A stretch of DNA of 64,000 nucleotides from assembly GCA_965238025.1 (NCBI GenBank), contig OZ250162.1:434001-498000 (forward strand), in the 5' to 3' direction. Below, piece by piece: positions 36,223-44,789 of this stretch. This DNA comes from Pelagihabitans sp965238025. GTDB taxonomy: Bacteria; Bacteroidota; Bacteroidia; Flavobacteriales; Flavobacteriaceae. Both the position numbers and the translations under genes were made by a program. The notes under the pieces are model-generated. The model had not been told where the DNA came from. It was given only the letters and a program-made list of their open reading frames with translations, and made no database searches. Within the stretch, counting starts at the first letter, position 1; each line of letters opens with the position of its first letter.

Positions 36223-37068
36223 ATGGGATTTTTTAATAAAATAGCGACCCTACTTAAAAAGCCATTTCCTGAGGAAGAAGATCGCCTTGTTTATTTTCGG
36301 GACCTTACTATTTTTAGTGCATTTATAGCCTTCTTTCTTTATGTTTTTGAGCCGTTTGGCCTTGCAAGAGTGGAATCTGAATTAAAATCCAATAAACTTC
36401 TGGTTTGTTTGGGTTTTGGCGCGATGACTTTTCTTGGTACCGTTATTTATGAGTTTATAGTTAACAACATATTCAAACTTAAAGGTCAGCAAGAAAAATG
36501 GACCTTTGGAAAATGGATATTGAATATGCTGGGAATCATGTTCTCCATCAGTTTGGCGAACTTCCTTTTTGCCCGTCTTGTAATTTTTGGACACATTGAA
36601 TGGGGGCTTTTCCCCGACATGATTTATGGCACCTTTATGGTAGGGTTGATCCCAGTAGTCGTTTTTGGCGCATGGTTGATGAATAAAAATGAAAAAAAGT
36701 ATCAAAACATTGCAGATGAAATCAATCAAACAAAAACAACTTCCTTGAACGATAGGGATGGTGAGAACCATTTAATTTTCAATATTCCGACTCATCAAAT
36801 CAGGTATGTTGAGGCATTACAGAATTATGTGAAAATAGGATATCTAAATTCAGAAGGCCTTTTGAAGGTTAGAACGGAACGCATCACCTTAAAGCAAATT
36901 CTAGCGGAAACGGAAGGCACGACAATTGTCAGGTCGCATAGGTCTTTTTTGGTCAATAAAGATGCGATAATCGGCACCTCGGGAAATGCCCAAGGTCTAT
37001 TGCTCTCTCTTTCCGAATGTGATAAGGTAATTCCCGTTTCCAGGACCCTGGTACCTGTTTTTAGGTGA
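36223..37068 (+). CDS. LytTR-family membrane transcription regulator, 281 aa
   Basis: The N-terminal half (to about residue 165) has four hydrophobic helices (DLTIFSAFIAFFLYVFEPFG, LVCLGFGAMTFLGTVIYEFI and two more). The C-terminal half is a LytTR DNA-binding domain: QIRYVEALQNYVKI, LLKVRTERITLKQIL and TTIVRSHRSFLVNKDAIIG. The architecture is that of Bacteroidota membrane LytTR regulators without a kinase partner. Proteins of this domain bind direct repeats 12-13 bp apart, and such a repeat (GGTTTGTACTG twice) lies upstream of the next gene. Confidence 0.9.
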   Translation: MGFFNKIATLLKKPFPEEEDRLVYFRDLTIFSAFIAFFLYVFEPFGLARVESELKSNKLLVCLGFGAMTFLGTVIYEFIVNNIFKLKGQQEKWTFGKWILNMLGIMFSISLANFLFARLVIFGHIEWGLFPDMIYGTFMVGLIPVVVFGAWLMNKNEKKYQNIADEINQTKTTSLNDRDGENHLIFNIPTHQIRYVEALQNYVKIGYLNSEGLLKVRTERITLKQILAETEGTTIVRSHRSFLVNKDAIIGTSGNAQGLLLSLSECDKVIPVSRTLVPVFR

Positions 37069-37169
37069 ATTCAGGCCTTTAACTGCTTTGTAATTCGTCC
37101 CCCTATTTGTAATCCATCACTTTTAGCTTGCATTTAATCCCACAATCAACCGGTCATCACATTGTCCTT

Positions 37170-37203
37170 GGTTTGTACTGGCCCCAGCAATAGGTTTGTA
37201 CTG
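37170..37203 (+). promoter_or_regulatory. LytTR-like direct repeat upstream of the amidohydrolase
   Basis: GGTTTGTACTG at 37170-37180 and 37193-37203, 12-bp spacer, about two helical turns between half-sites. It lies 23 bp before the ATG. Confidence 0.6.
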
Positions 37204-37225
37204 TTAACCCATTAAAACGATACAG

Positions 37226-38785
37226 ATGAACCGGAAGAAATTTATCAAATGGATCAAATACACATTCGTATTTTTTATTGTAATTATTGCTATTGGTCTT
37301 ATATGGATTACCCGTGAAGGCCAATTAATGTACGGCGAGCTAACCGAACGCGTAGATCATGAGCAATTTAAGCCAAGAAAGGGGGCATTCGCCATTAAAA
37401 ATGTCAACATTATATCGCCCGAAGGAGACCGCGTTATTGCGGGACAAACTGTCTTGATTGAAAAAGGTCATATTGCTGCTGTAGATAGCATACTTAATTT
37501 TTCACCTGAAACGACTATAATAGATGGTTCGGGCAAATATTTAATTCCTGGCTTAATAGATACTCACGTTCACTTATTTCAAAGTCCTAACGACTTATTA
37601 CTCTATCTGGCGAATGGCGTTACCGAAATTCGAGAGTTGATCGGGGAAGAAGACCATTTGCAATGGAGGGATGAAATAAAAAATGGGAGAATAGGCCCTA
37701 AAATGTTCGTGGCATCGCCGCGATTGGGGAGTTTTGAAACAAAAGAAGGGTGGTTTATGTCGTGGTCCCAAGGCTACATGAATATTGAAGATGCCGAAGA
37801 CGCCCGGAAAACCGTAAAAAACCTTCACGAAGAAGGTTACGACGGAATCAAAATTTATAGTCAATTAACCAAGGAAAGCTATTTGGCGATAACGGAAACG
37901 GCAAAATCGTTAGACATGCCGGTGCTTGGTCATATTCCGTGGTCGCTCGAGTTTTCTGATATTTGGGAGAATGGGCAAAGCGGAATCGCACACTTCGAAG
38001 AATTAATGAACGCCCTAGGCCGGGAATTTAACGATTCTCGAATGATCGGCGGTTTTCTGGGCCGGGAAGACGACTTTTTAAAATTTGTAGAAGAAAGAAG
38101 CGATGAGATCGCTGCCAACCTTATAAAAAGGGATATCGCGGTTACTTCGACCTTATGGCTTACCGAGAGTTTCGCCAGACAACCTTTTAATGTTGAACAG
38201 GTGTTAAAAGAGGTGGAGTTGGAATACGAGAACCCAGGAATAAGTGAGTGGGTTAGTTATATTCCACAAGGTTTAGGTTGGCTGCCTTCAGTAAATCGAT
38301 TTAAGCTTCCTGAGAACCAAACCCCTGACGAACTAAAAATCAGTAAAAAGTATTGGGAAACTTATGCCAAGGCCACACAATTGCTAGCACACAATTTGGC
38401 CGAAAAGGGCGTAATGATCATGACCGGTACCGATGCCAATTTACCACTCGCAGTCCCTGGATTTTCACTTCATGATGAACTTGCCAGTTTACGTAATGCG
38501 GGGATGACCAATGCCGAAGTCTTAAAAGCCGCCACCTCAGTACCGGCCAAGTGGTTGAAAAGCAATTCAGGTAAAATCATTCCGGGATACGAGGCCAATT
38601 TGGTATTACTTGAAAAAAACCCTTTGGAAGACATCGCCAATACCAAAACCATTAACACGGTTATTATGAAAGGTGAGGTCTTTGACCGGGATTTGTTAAA
38701 CAACATCTTGGCGGCCGTAAAGGAAGCTAACGATTCTAGCAGGAAAGTTGACATTGGTAAATATAAAAAACATGCCCATCATTAA
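37226..38785 (+). CDS. Membrane-anchored amidohydrolase, 519 aa
   Basis: Metal-dependent hydrolase of the amidohydrolase superfamily. It has an N-terminal signal anchor (YTFVFFIVIIAIGLIWI). The composite domain starts near residue 50 (NVNIISPEGDRVIAGQTVLI) and the metal motif LIDTHVHLFQS is near 110. Later ligands are GHIPW near 235 and TGTDANLP near 395. This combination (imidazolonepropionase-like, COG1228) hydrolyses cyclic amides or dipeptides; substrate unknown. It follows the LytTR gene with the likely binding site in between. Confidence 0.88.
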   Translation: MNRKKFIKWIKYTFVFFIVIIAIGLIWITREGQLMYGELTERVDHEQFKPRKGAFAIKNVNIISPEGDRVIAGQTVLIEKGHIAAVDSILNFSPETTIIDGSGKYLIPGLIDTHVHLFQSPNDLLLYLANGVTEIRELIGEEDHLQWRDEIKNGRIGPKMFVASPRLGSFETKEGWFMSWSQGYMNIEDAEDARKTVKNLHEEGYDGIKIYSQLTKESYLAITETAKSLDMPVLGHIPWSLEFSDIWENGQSGIAHFEELMNALGREFNDSRMIGGFLGREDDFLKFVEERSDEIAANLIKRDIAVTSTLWLTESFARQPFNVEQVLKEVELEYENPGISEWVSYIPQGLGWLPSVNRFKLPENQTPDELKISKKYWETYAKATQLLAHNLAEKGVMIMTGTDANLPLAVPGFSLHDELASLRNAGMTNAEVLKAATSVPAKWLKSNSGKIIPGYEANLVLLEKNPLEDIANTKTINTVIMKGEVFDRDLLNNILAAVKEANDSSRKVDIGKYKKHAHH

Positions 38786-38903
38786 TATAGAAGGTTGGCA
38801 TCCCTTCTTGATGCTGCTCAATTTTGTTTTTGTGTTTCTCGTTTTTTAATTGGATTTTTAAAATTTCATGATCTGATCATTATTCTAAGTAAAGTCATAC
38901 CAG

Positions 38904-39701
38904 ATGAAAAATATAGTCATACCTCTAATCGCCTTTCTTATATGCACCTTGGTTTATTCCCAAGAAACCTCAAAAGAAATCATCAAACCAATTTTACTGG
39001 ACAAATCCGTACTTTCTGGAGTTGGCCTAGAAAAAATCGACCTTAACGATGAACCTGAAAAAGATTTTTATCAAAAAAGGCTGTATTGGGGCGATGAAAT
39101 TGGCGTCTTCGTTGTTTCAACACAAAATTGGAATAAGAAAATGAAAAACTTCCCTTTTGACGAATTCATTTATATGTACCATGGGGAGGCAGTCATAAGA
39201 CCAGAAATAGCTACGTCTCAGGTTTTTTATGCTGGAGATTATTTTTTTGCCCCAAAGGGTTTTACTGGGGAATGGGAAATAAAGGGAGGTAATCATCTAC
39301 ACTATGAACTGTCGGTTATAGCCACCCAACGTGCCGATTCTTCACAGGTATTAAAAAACGCGAGGCACAAGCTTTTCAGCAAATCAAAACTATCGGGAAA
39401 TGAAATTCGGCTAGATGGCAATGGCTTGTACGAGGAAATATTGAAGCAAGGAATAGAATTAACCGTAAAACTAAATGGGGAAAAACCATCAGAACGAGTT
39501 CTTGATATCACAGAAAAAGAAAAACTACTTCAAATTTTATCTGGGCAAATAACCATAATAGATTCAGAGGGAAACAATCACAAGTATTATACGGGTGATT
39601 TTGTACTCATCCGAAAAGGGCTTATTGGAAGCTGGAAAAGCGAGGGTCATGGACTTGTAAAATATTTATCTGTGGAGAAAACCGATAGTGGGTCGCCTTG
39701 A
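38904..39701 (+). CDS. Secreted bicupin protein, 265 aa
   Basis: Signal peptide MKNIVIPLIAFLICTLVYSQ, then two cupin domains of the DUF861/Cupin_3 style: EFIYMYHGEAVIRP...YFFAPKGFTGEWEI near residues 90-130 and KEKLLQILSGQITI...DFVLIRKGLIGSWKS near 205-250. Both have the GDxxxxxKGxxGxW turn. The histidines of the metal site are mostly absent, so an enzymatic role is uncertain. The product is exported, unlike most DUF861 proteins. It is alone, following the amidohydrolase by 118 bp. Confidence 0.8.
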   Translation: MKNIVIPLIAFLICTLVYSQETSKEIIKPILLDKSVLSGVGLEKIDLNDEPEKDFYQKRLYWGDEIGVFVVSTQNWNKKMKNFPFDEFIYMYHGEAVIRPEIATSQVFYAGDYFFAPKGFTGEWEIKGGNHLHYELSVIATQRADSSQVLKNARHKLFSKSKLSGNEIRLDGNGLYEEILKQGIELTVKLNGEKPSERVLDITEKEKLLQILSGQITIIDSEGNNHKYYTGDFVLIRKGLIGSWKSEGHGLVKYLSVEKTDSGSP

Positions 39702-39858
39702 TTCTATGTGGAAGCGGATTATATGCAAACTATAATCTGTTTAAACATACGTATATAATTTAACAAATCTTTAAAATTAAGTGTTTAAACCTTTTTGGTG
39801 ATAGCTCATCCAAACGGTACTAACAAGCTCGTACAATAGTGGGCTAAAAAACAAACAC

Positions 39859-40317
39859 ATGAAAAAAGTAGTAGTAATGGTAATCGCCTTAGCGGGTCTT
39901 ACCGCAATGGCACAACACAGGGAAAAAGGGAATTATTACAAAGAGCGACCGCAGTATACCGCGGAGCAATTGGCTAGCTTGCAAACCAAGCGGATGACCT
40001 TGACATTAGACTTGACCGAAGTCCAGCAAAATCAAGTTCAAAACCTAAACTTGGAGCAGGCGAAAATGCGTAAAGCGAAAATGGAAGAGCGCAATGCACG
40101 TAAAGATGCCGAAGATTCTAAAAAACCAACTTCTCAAGAGCGTTATGCTATGCAGATGGCCATGTTGGATCAAAAAATTGCACACAAGGCCGAAATGAAA
40201 AAAATTCTTTCTGCTGAGCAATATGTGCGTTGGGAGAAAATGGCGCAACGAAAGGGGAAGCACAAAAGAGGAAAAGGCAAAAAAGGAGGCCGTGAAAAAA
40301 GACACTCTAAAGAGTGA
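39859..40317 (+). CDS. Secreted basic Spy-like/DUF4890 protein, 152 aa
   Basis: Signal peptide MKKVVVMVIALAGLTAMAQ, then a charged, mostly helical protein with YTAEQLASLQTKRMTLTLDL and QMAMLDQKIAHKAEMKKILS. These are the paired LTxxQ-like segments of the Spy/CpxP and DUF4890 type, which fold as helical hairpins. The C-terminus is extremely Lys/Arg/Gly-rich (RKGKHKRGKGKKGGREKRHS). A periplasmic chaperone or metal-stress role is the family guess. It ends in a terminator at 40332. Confidence 0.75.
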   Translation: MKKVVVMVIALAGLTAMAQHREKGNYYKERPQYTAEQLASLQTKRMTLTLDLTEVQQNQVQNLNLEQAKMRKAKMEERNARKDAEDSKKPTSQERYAMQMAMLDQKIAHKAEMKKILSAEQYVRWEKMAQRKGKHKRGKGKKGGREKRHSKE

Positions 40318-40331
40318 GAAGTGACCAAGTT

Positions 40332-40364
40332 AAAAAGGCAATGCTCTAAAGCGTTGCCTTTTTT
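40332..40364 (+). terminator. Terminator after the Spy-like gene
   Basis: AAAAAGGCAA/GTTGCCTTTTTT stem-loop with T-run, just after the stop codon. Confidence 0.85.
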
Positions 40365-40625
40365 AAAACCTATTTTTAGGCATATTGGTTATTTTAATCT
40401 GGAAACCTAGATGAAATTCCGTGTTCGTTGTCGAAGAAAATAAACCGTTCATCTTTAGCAGGTTAATCGAATTTTATGCGTTTCAACATCCACACCACAA
40501 AAAAGGCACTTTTGGCATCAAAATAGGGACGTTTTCACAACAATACTAGCGCTATGAGTCCTTTGTTGGAGTACTTTGGTCTCAAAGAAATTCACCCGAC
40601 ATTAAGAGGGTCCAAACAACAAGTC

Positions 40626-40802
40626 ATGTCCTATAAAGTAAAAAGTGTTCTATACTTCGCAAGTTTTGTAATTGCTGCCATCACCTATTATAATGTAGGT
40701 AAGACCAATGGAAAAGAGCTTGCCATGACCAAAGAAATTGCACAAGTCGAAAGTAATATGGTCGCCACCCAAAACGCGGCCAACATGAACAACCTACAAT
40801 AA
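40626..40802 (+). CDS. 58-aa membrane peptide, family copy 2
   Basis: MSYKVKSVLYFASFVIAAIT..., differing from copy 1 at only five or so positions (T/V, V/I, Q/K, A/G, T/A), all conservative or near so. The frame is open to 40554, but the extra codons (which contain a repeat-like insertion ACATTAAGAGGG) are not shared. The -7 box TACTTTG is at 40571-40577. Copy 2 is 4.7 kb from copy 1, and the region between them is not duplicated. Confidence 0.75.
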   Translation: MSYKVKSVLYFASFVIAAITYYNVGKTNGKELAMTKEIAQVESNMVATQNAANMNNLQ

Positions 40803-40861
40803 ACCCAAATCAATAACAACCTACAGTAGTAACCCCAATATTTATTTTAACCTACAGTCTT

Positions 40862-40892
40862 AAAAAAGCACCGTTGATAACGGTGCTTTTTT
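40862..40892 (+). terminator. Terminator after peptide copy 2
   Basis: AAAAAAGCACCGTT/AACGGTGCTTTTTT, 14-bp stem with three-base loop. Confidence 0.9.
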
Positions 40893-41061
40893 GGTTGGAA
40901 TAGTTAATTTTCCTCGCAAGAACCATCAACGGTTTGTAGAACCTTCAAAATGTTTACATTGACCTGTACATTTTATATGGTCGCTTTTTTTTGGGCATTT
41001 CATAAGAATCCCCTAGTATTATGGATATTTATGTGTTGTTCGTAAGTCGAAAAAAATCTGA

Positions 41062-41451
41062 ATGGAAAAAATATTTAGAATTTCACTTTTTATTGTAGGC
41101 ATAATTAATTTCTTGCCTTCACTTCTTGCTTTTTTACCTGAAAAACTGTCCAAATCGTACGGGATTGAAATACCAGATACAGATTTCGAACTTTTGCTGA
41201 GACATCGAGCGACTTTATTTGGTATAATAGGAGGATTAATGCTTTACTCGTCAATCACCAAAAAACATTACCAGATTTCGATTACAGTCGGGCTAATAAG
41301 TATGGTTTCATTCGTTCTACTCTACTTCTTAATAGATGGAATTAATGAGGATTTGGGCAAAATAATGAAAATTGACCTTGCCGCAATTCTAATTTTGACA
41401 GTCGGTTTTTTGTTGTATAAATCAGAATTGCACAAGTCAGGTTTTCTTTAA
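41062..41451 (+). CDS. Four-helix membrane protein, 129 aa
   Basis: Four hydrophobic helices: residues 6-25, 50-65, 70-90 and 108-123. A single charged loop (DTDFELLLRHRATLFGIIGG) precedes helix two. This pattern is seen in small proteins sometimes mislabelled as phosphopantetheine adenylyltransferase, and in DUF4345-type membrane proteins. No catalytic motif is visible. It precedes the beta-lactamase gene by 21 bp on the same strand, so the two may be one transcript. Confidence 0.7.
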   Translation: MEKIFRISLFIVGIINFLPSLLAFLPEKLSKSYGIEIPDTDFELLLRHRATLFGIIGGLMLYSSITKKHYQISITVGLISMVSFVLLYFLIDGINEDLGKIMKIDLAAILILTVGFLLYKSELHKSGFL

Positions 41452-41472
41452 AATTAACCGATAAGAGTCGTT

Positions 41473-42201
41473 ATGAGAAACGTTATACATTTATTACTAT
41501 CCATTTTTATTTTAACAGGTTGTTCATCAAACAAACCGATATTGGATTCCTATGAATCCGAAAATTTAAAAGTTGAAAAGATTCGTGAAAATCTTTTTAG
41601 GCATATCTCCTATTTGGAAACTGCTAACTCCGGAATAGTGTCTTGTAATGGACTGGTTTTCCTAAATAACGATAAGGCAATTATTTTAGATACGCCCACG
41701 AACGACATAGCTACGGTGGAATTAGTTAATTTAATTGGCAAAGAAAATATAACCGCAGTAATAGCCACCCACTTTCATGAAGATTGCCTTGGCGGTTTGG
41801 GCGTCTTTCACTCCAATAAAATTGATTCATATGCAAGCAACCTAACCATTGAACTTGCGAAACAAAATGGAAAGGTGCTACCAAAAAACGGATTTGAAGA
41901 GAAGCTTGAAATCAATGTAGGAAATGAGACTGTATTATTAAAGCACTTCGGTGCTGGCCATACCAAAGACAACATTATCGGCTATATCGATAGCGAAAAA
42001 GCATTGTTCGGCGGTTGCCTGATAAAGAGTTTGGGCGCCGGAAAGGGAAATCTTAATGACGCCAATAGCAAGGAATGGCCTATAACCGCTGCCAAGGTAA
42101 AAAAGGAGTTTCCCTCCTTGGAAATAGTAATCCCGGGGCACGGAAAAAGTGGGGGAATAGCGCTTTTAGATTATACGATTGATCTTTTTACCGAAAAATA
42201 G
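41473..42201 (+). CDS. Subclass B1 metallo-beta-lactamase-like lipoprotein
   Basis: 242 aa with lipobox LTGCSSN at residues 14-20. All six subclass B1 zinc ligands can be placed: THFHEDCLGG (HxHxD) near 100, GAGHTKDN near 161, GGCLIKS (Zn2 Cys) near 181 and PGHGKSG near 222. The stretch GKGNLNDANSKEWP matches the LGNxxDAN...WP signature of chromosomal flavobacterial B1 enzymes (BlaB/IND-type lineage). Hydrolysis of carbapenems is therefore possible but unproven; other B1-like lipoproteins act on different substrates. Flanked by core genes, no mobile element in sight. Confidence 0.8.
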   Translation: MRNVIHLLLSIFILTGCSSNKPILDSYESENLKVEKIRENLFRHISYLETANSGIVSCNGLVFLNNDKAIILDTPTNDIATVELVNLIGKENITAVIATHFHEDCLGGLGVFHSNKIDSYASNLTIELAKQNGKVLPKNGFEEKLEINVGNETVLLKHFGAGHTKDNIIGYIDSEKALFGGCLIKSLGAGKGNLNDANSKEWPITAAKVKKEFPSLEIVIPGHGKSGGIALLDYTIDLFTEK

Positions 42202-42246
42202 TCGTTGAATAGATGCCCCTTAAGAAAAGTCGTTGCCAAAATTTGA

Positions 42247-42576
42247 TCAATAGCTTTTTTGGATAAAACCAAAAGTCAAAAATCGATCTTCCCGTTTTTG
42301 GTCTGCTATCACGATACTTTCAAATGTATGGAGATAGTTTATCTTAAAGCTAAGAAACTTCCAAACCGGGAATTCTAAGCCAACGTCTGCTTGCCAACGA
42401 AAATTATCGCTTTGCTCAAGAGAAGGTTGAAAATAACTCTCGTGGGTTACGACCACCTTTTTTTTGAACAAATGATATTTGCCGCTTAACCATATGGCAC
42501 CGCGAAACGTATCTATAGACCGGTTTCCATTGTAGTCTGGACGGTTAAAATTAGATTTTGCAAAATCTGCTTGCTC
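42247..42576 (-). pseudogene. C-terminal remnant of a DUF481 outer membrane protein
   Basis: An open frame without a start codon codes for the last 110 residues of a DUF481 (YdiY-type, salt-induced) barrel: FRGAIWLSGKYHL, THESYFQPSLEQSDNFRW, FLSFKINYLHTFES and DRFLTFGFIQKSY. It runs to the 3' end of hemL in another frame and ends there, so the 5' part of the gene is missing. A shorter frame from TTG at 42471 exists but begins in mid-domain. Likely a deletion joined to hemL. Confidence 0.65.
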
Positions 42577-42581
42577 ATATT

Positions 42582-43862
42582 TTAAAGTTGAAGCCCTTCC
42601 AAGGCTGCAATCGTCTCGTCCAAATCGGCATAGCTAATCGCATCATTTAGAAAATAGCTTTCAAAGGCGCTTGGAGGAAGATAAACACCCTTGTTCAACA
42701 TTCCATGGAAATATTTCTTGAAGGTTTCATTATTCCCCTTTGCTGATGACGCAAAATCGACCACAGGTTCATCGGTAAAGTGAACTGAAATCATGCTTCC
42801 AAAGCGATTTATTTGAAAAGGAATGTCCTTAGTGTTCAATGCATTTTCCAATCCTTGGTGTAGGTAGGCCGTCTTTTTGGCCAGGCTCTCAAAAATTTCG
42901 GGTTTGTTATCGAGTTCGGTAAGCATGGCAAGGCCTGCGCTCATCGCCAAAGGGTTACCGCTAAGTGTTCCTGCTTGATAAACAGGACCTTCCGGGGCCA
43001 AATGATTCATGATTTCATCTCGGGCCGCAAATGCCCCTACTGGGAGGCCGCCACCGATTACTTTCCCGAAAGTGACAATATCGGCATTAACATCTAAAGC
43101 GACCTGTGCGCCTCCTTTTCCTAGTCTGAAGCCGGTCATGACCTCATCAAAAATCAATAGAATATCTTCTTTTGTGCAAAGTGTTCGTAATCCCTTTATA
43201 AATGTATCGGAGGGAATAATACAACCCATATTACCGGCCACTGGTTCTATTATAATAGCGGCAATTTCTCCTTTATTTGCCTTCACTAGGGTTTCTACAC
43301 CTTCCAAATCATTGTACTCGGCAAGTAAGGTGTCTTTTGCTGTGCCTTGGGTTACGCCTGGGCTATTCGGTGAACCAAAGGTTACCGCACCACTACCTGC
43401 TTGTATTAAAAAGGAATCAGAATGCCCATGGTAACATCCCGCAAATTTGATGATCTTGTCTTTTCCGATATATCCCCTTGCCAAACGCACAGCACTCATA
43501 CAGGCCTCGGTACCGCTATTTACAAAACGGATCTTATCAATATTGGGCACCATTGAAATCGCCAATTTTGCCAACTCGGTCTCTATTTCGGTAGGCATGC
43601 CAAAGGAGGTGCCTTTTTTCGCTTTTTCAATCACCGCATTAATAACAGGTTCAAAAGCATGTCCGAGGATAAGCGGACCCCAAGAAGCGATGTAGTCTAT
43701 GAACCTATTCCCATCTTCATCATATAAATATGCCCCTTTGGCCTCCTTTACAAAAATCGGGTCGCCGCCCACCGCTTTGAAGGCGCGTACAGGCGAATTC
43801 ACGCCTCCAGGAATATATTTTTTTGCCTCGGCGAATAGCGCACTACTACGTTGATAGATCAT
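42582..43862 (-). CDS. hemL: Glutamate-1-semialdehyde 2,1-aminomutase
   Basis: PLP enzyme that makes 5-aminolevulinate for heme. The 426-aa length is standard. Motifs: PGGVNSPVRAF near residue 20, NSGTEACMSAVRLARG near 120, CYHGHSDSFL near 145, IFDEVMTGFR near 235 and TFGKVIGGGLPVGAFA with the PLP-binding Lys near 265. First of two neighbouring genes on this strand that use PLP. The downstream DUF481 remnant begins directly after the stop. Confidence 0.97.
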   Translation of the reverse strand: MIYQRSSALFAEAKKYIPGGVNSPVRAFKAVGGDPIFVKEAKGAYLYDEDGNRFIDYIASWGPLILGHAFEPVINAVIEKAKKGTSFGMPTEIETELAKLAISMVPNIDKIRFVNSGTEACMSAVRLARGYIGKDKIIKFAGCYHGHSDSFLIQAGSGAVTFGSPNSPGVTQGTAKDTLLAEYNDLEGVETLVKANKGEIAAIIIEPVAGNMGCIIPSDTFIKGLRTLCTKEDILLIFDEVMTGFRLGKGGAQVALDVNADIVTFGKVIGGGLPVGAFAARDEIMNHLAPEGPVYQAGTLSGNPLAMSAGLAMLTELDNKPEIFESLAKKTAYLHQGLENALNTKDIPFQINRFGSMISVHFTDEPVVDFASSAKGNNETFKKYFHGMLNKGVYLPPSAFESYFLNDAISYADLDETIAALEGLQL

Positions 43863-43880
43863 ACAAAAATTCTGAAATTA

Positions 43881-44789
43881 TTATTTCTTGACGATAAGTT
43901 TTTGACCTATTGCGAGATTGTTATTCCTCATATTATTCCACTTTCGGAGTTGATCGACCGATACGCCATATTTTTTTGAAATCGCCCAAAGCGAATCTCC
44001 TTTTCTTACGGTATAGTTAACAGTAGAAACGCTAGTTGCAGTCTGTATTTCACCCGTATCGGTTTCTAAATCGGACTCTGTGGTTTTGACCCAGACAACA
44101 TCCTTAGCTTCAGGTTCCTTAATCTCCTTGACCATTGGCCTCTTTGCAAGACCTGCGTCATCATAACGGTACAATTCATAACGTTCAATCAATGAAATCA
44201 ATTTCTCTGGATATTTTTTATCGGTCGCGTAGCCTGCTTTTCGGAGGCCTCTGGCCCATCCTTTGTAATCGCTCAAATCTAAATTGAACAAACTAGCGTA
44301 GCGTGATCGGGTCGATAAAAATATACTATGATCACGGTATGAGTACATGGGATGATTGTACTTGCGAAAACATTCACCTTTCTCGTCATCATCGTGCGTA
44401 ACATAATCCCCTGTCCAACCTGTATGACATTTAATTCCGAAATGGTTATTAGACTTCAGCGCCAGTTCCCCCTTACCAAGTCCACTTTCCAGTAATCCCT
44501 GTGCCAAGGTAATACTGGCCGGAATGCCATAAGCCTTCATTTCTAGTTGTGCTGTTTCAGAAAAAAAATCGATATAGGCGTCAACGGAGTTTATCTCATA
44601 TCGCATAAACTTACCGTCATCATCTGGCAAGGCATATCGCCCGCCTTCCTCAGGATTTGTATTTGTAGTGCGATTTTTTACGTTTACGGTGGCGGTTCTA
44701 TTTCCTTCTCCATAGGTCACCTTGTGCTTTGTTTTACAACTGAACACAAACAGGCTCAATACGGCGAGCAAGATTATTTTCTTTATCAT
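43881..44789 (-). CDS. Peptidoglycan hydrolase: glucosaminidase plus LysM
   Basis: 302-aa lipoprotein (LLAVLSLFVFSCKTK) cutting the glycan strands of peptidoglycan. The glucosaminidase domain spans about residues 65-215: ITLAQGLLESGLGKGELALK holds the catalytic Glu, and NNHFGIKC and YRDHSIFLSTRSRYASLF follow. The C-terminal LysM (VRKGDSLWAISKKYGVSV, NNNLAIGQKLIVKK) anchors it to the wall. Its stop overlaps nothing on the hemL side, and its start overlaps the stop of the desulfhydrase gene by 4 bp (ATGA), so the two are translationally coupled. Confidence 0.93.
   Translation of the reverse strand: MIKKIILLAVLSLFVFSCKTKHKVTYGEGNRTATVNVKNRTTNTNPEEGGRYALPDDDGKFMRYEINSVDAYIDFFSETAQLEMKAYGIPASITLAQGLLESGLGKGELALKSNNHFGIKCHTGWTGDYVTHDDDEKGECFRKYNHPMYSYRDHSIFLSTRSRYASLFNLDLSDYKGWARGLRKAGYATDKKYPEKLISLIERYELYRYDDAGLAKRPMVKEIKEPEAKDVVWVKTTESDLETDTGEIQTATSVSTVNYTVRKGDSLWAISKKYGVSVDQLRKWNNMRNNNLAIGQKLIVKK

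Noticed and set aside
41038..42201. Beta-lactamase gene as part of a resistance transposon
   Set aside because: No transposase, inverted repeats or target duplications are seen, and composition is like the surroundings.
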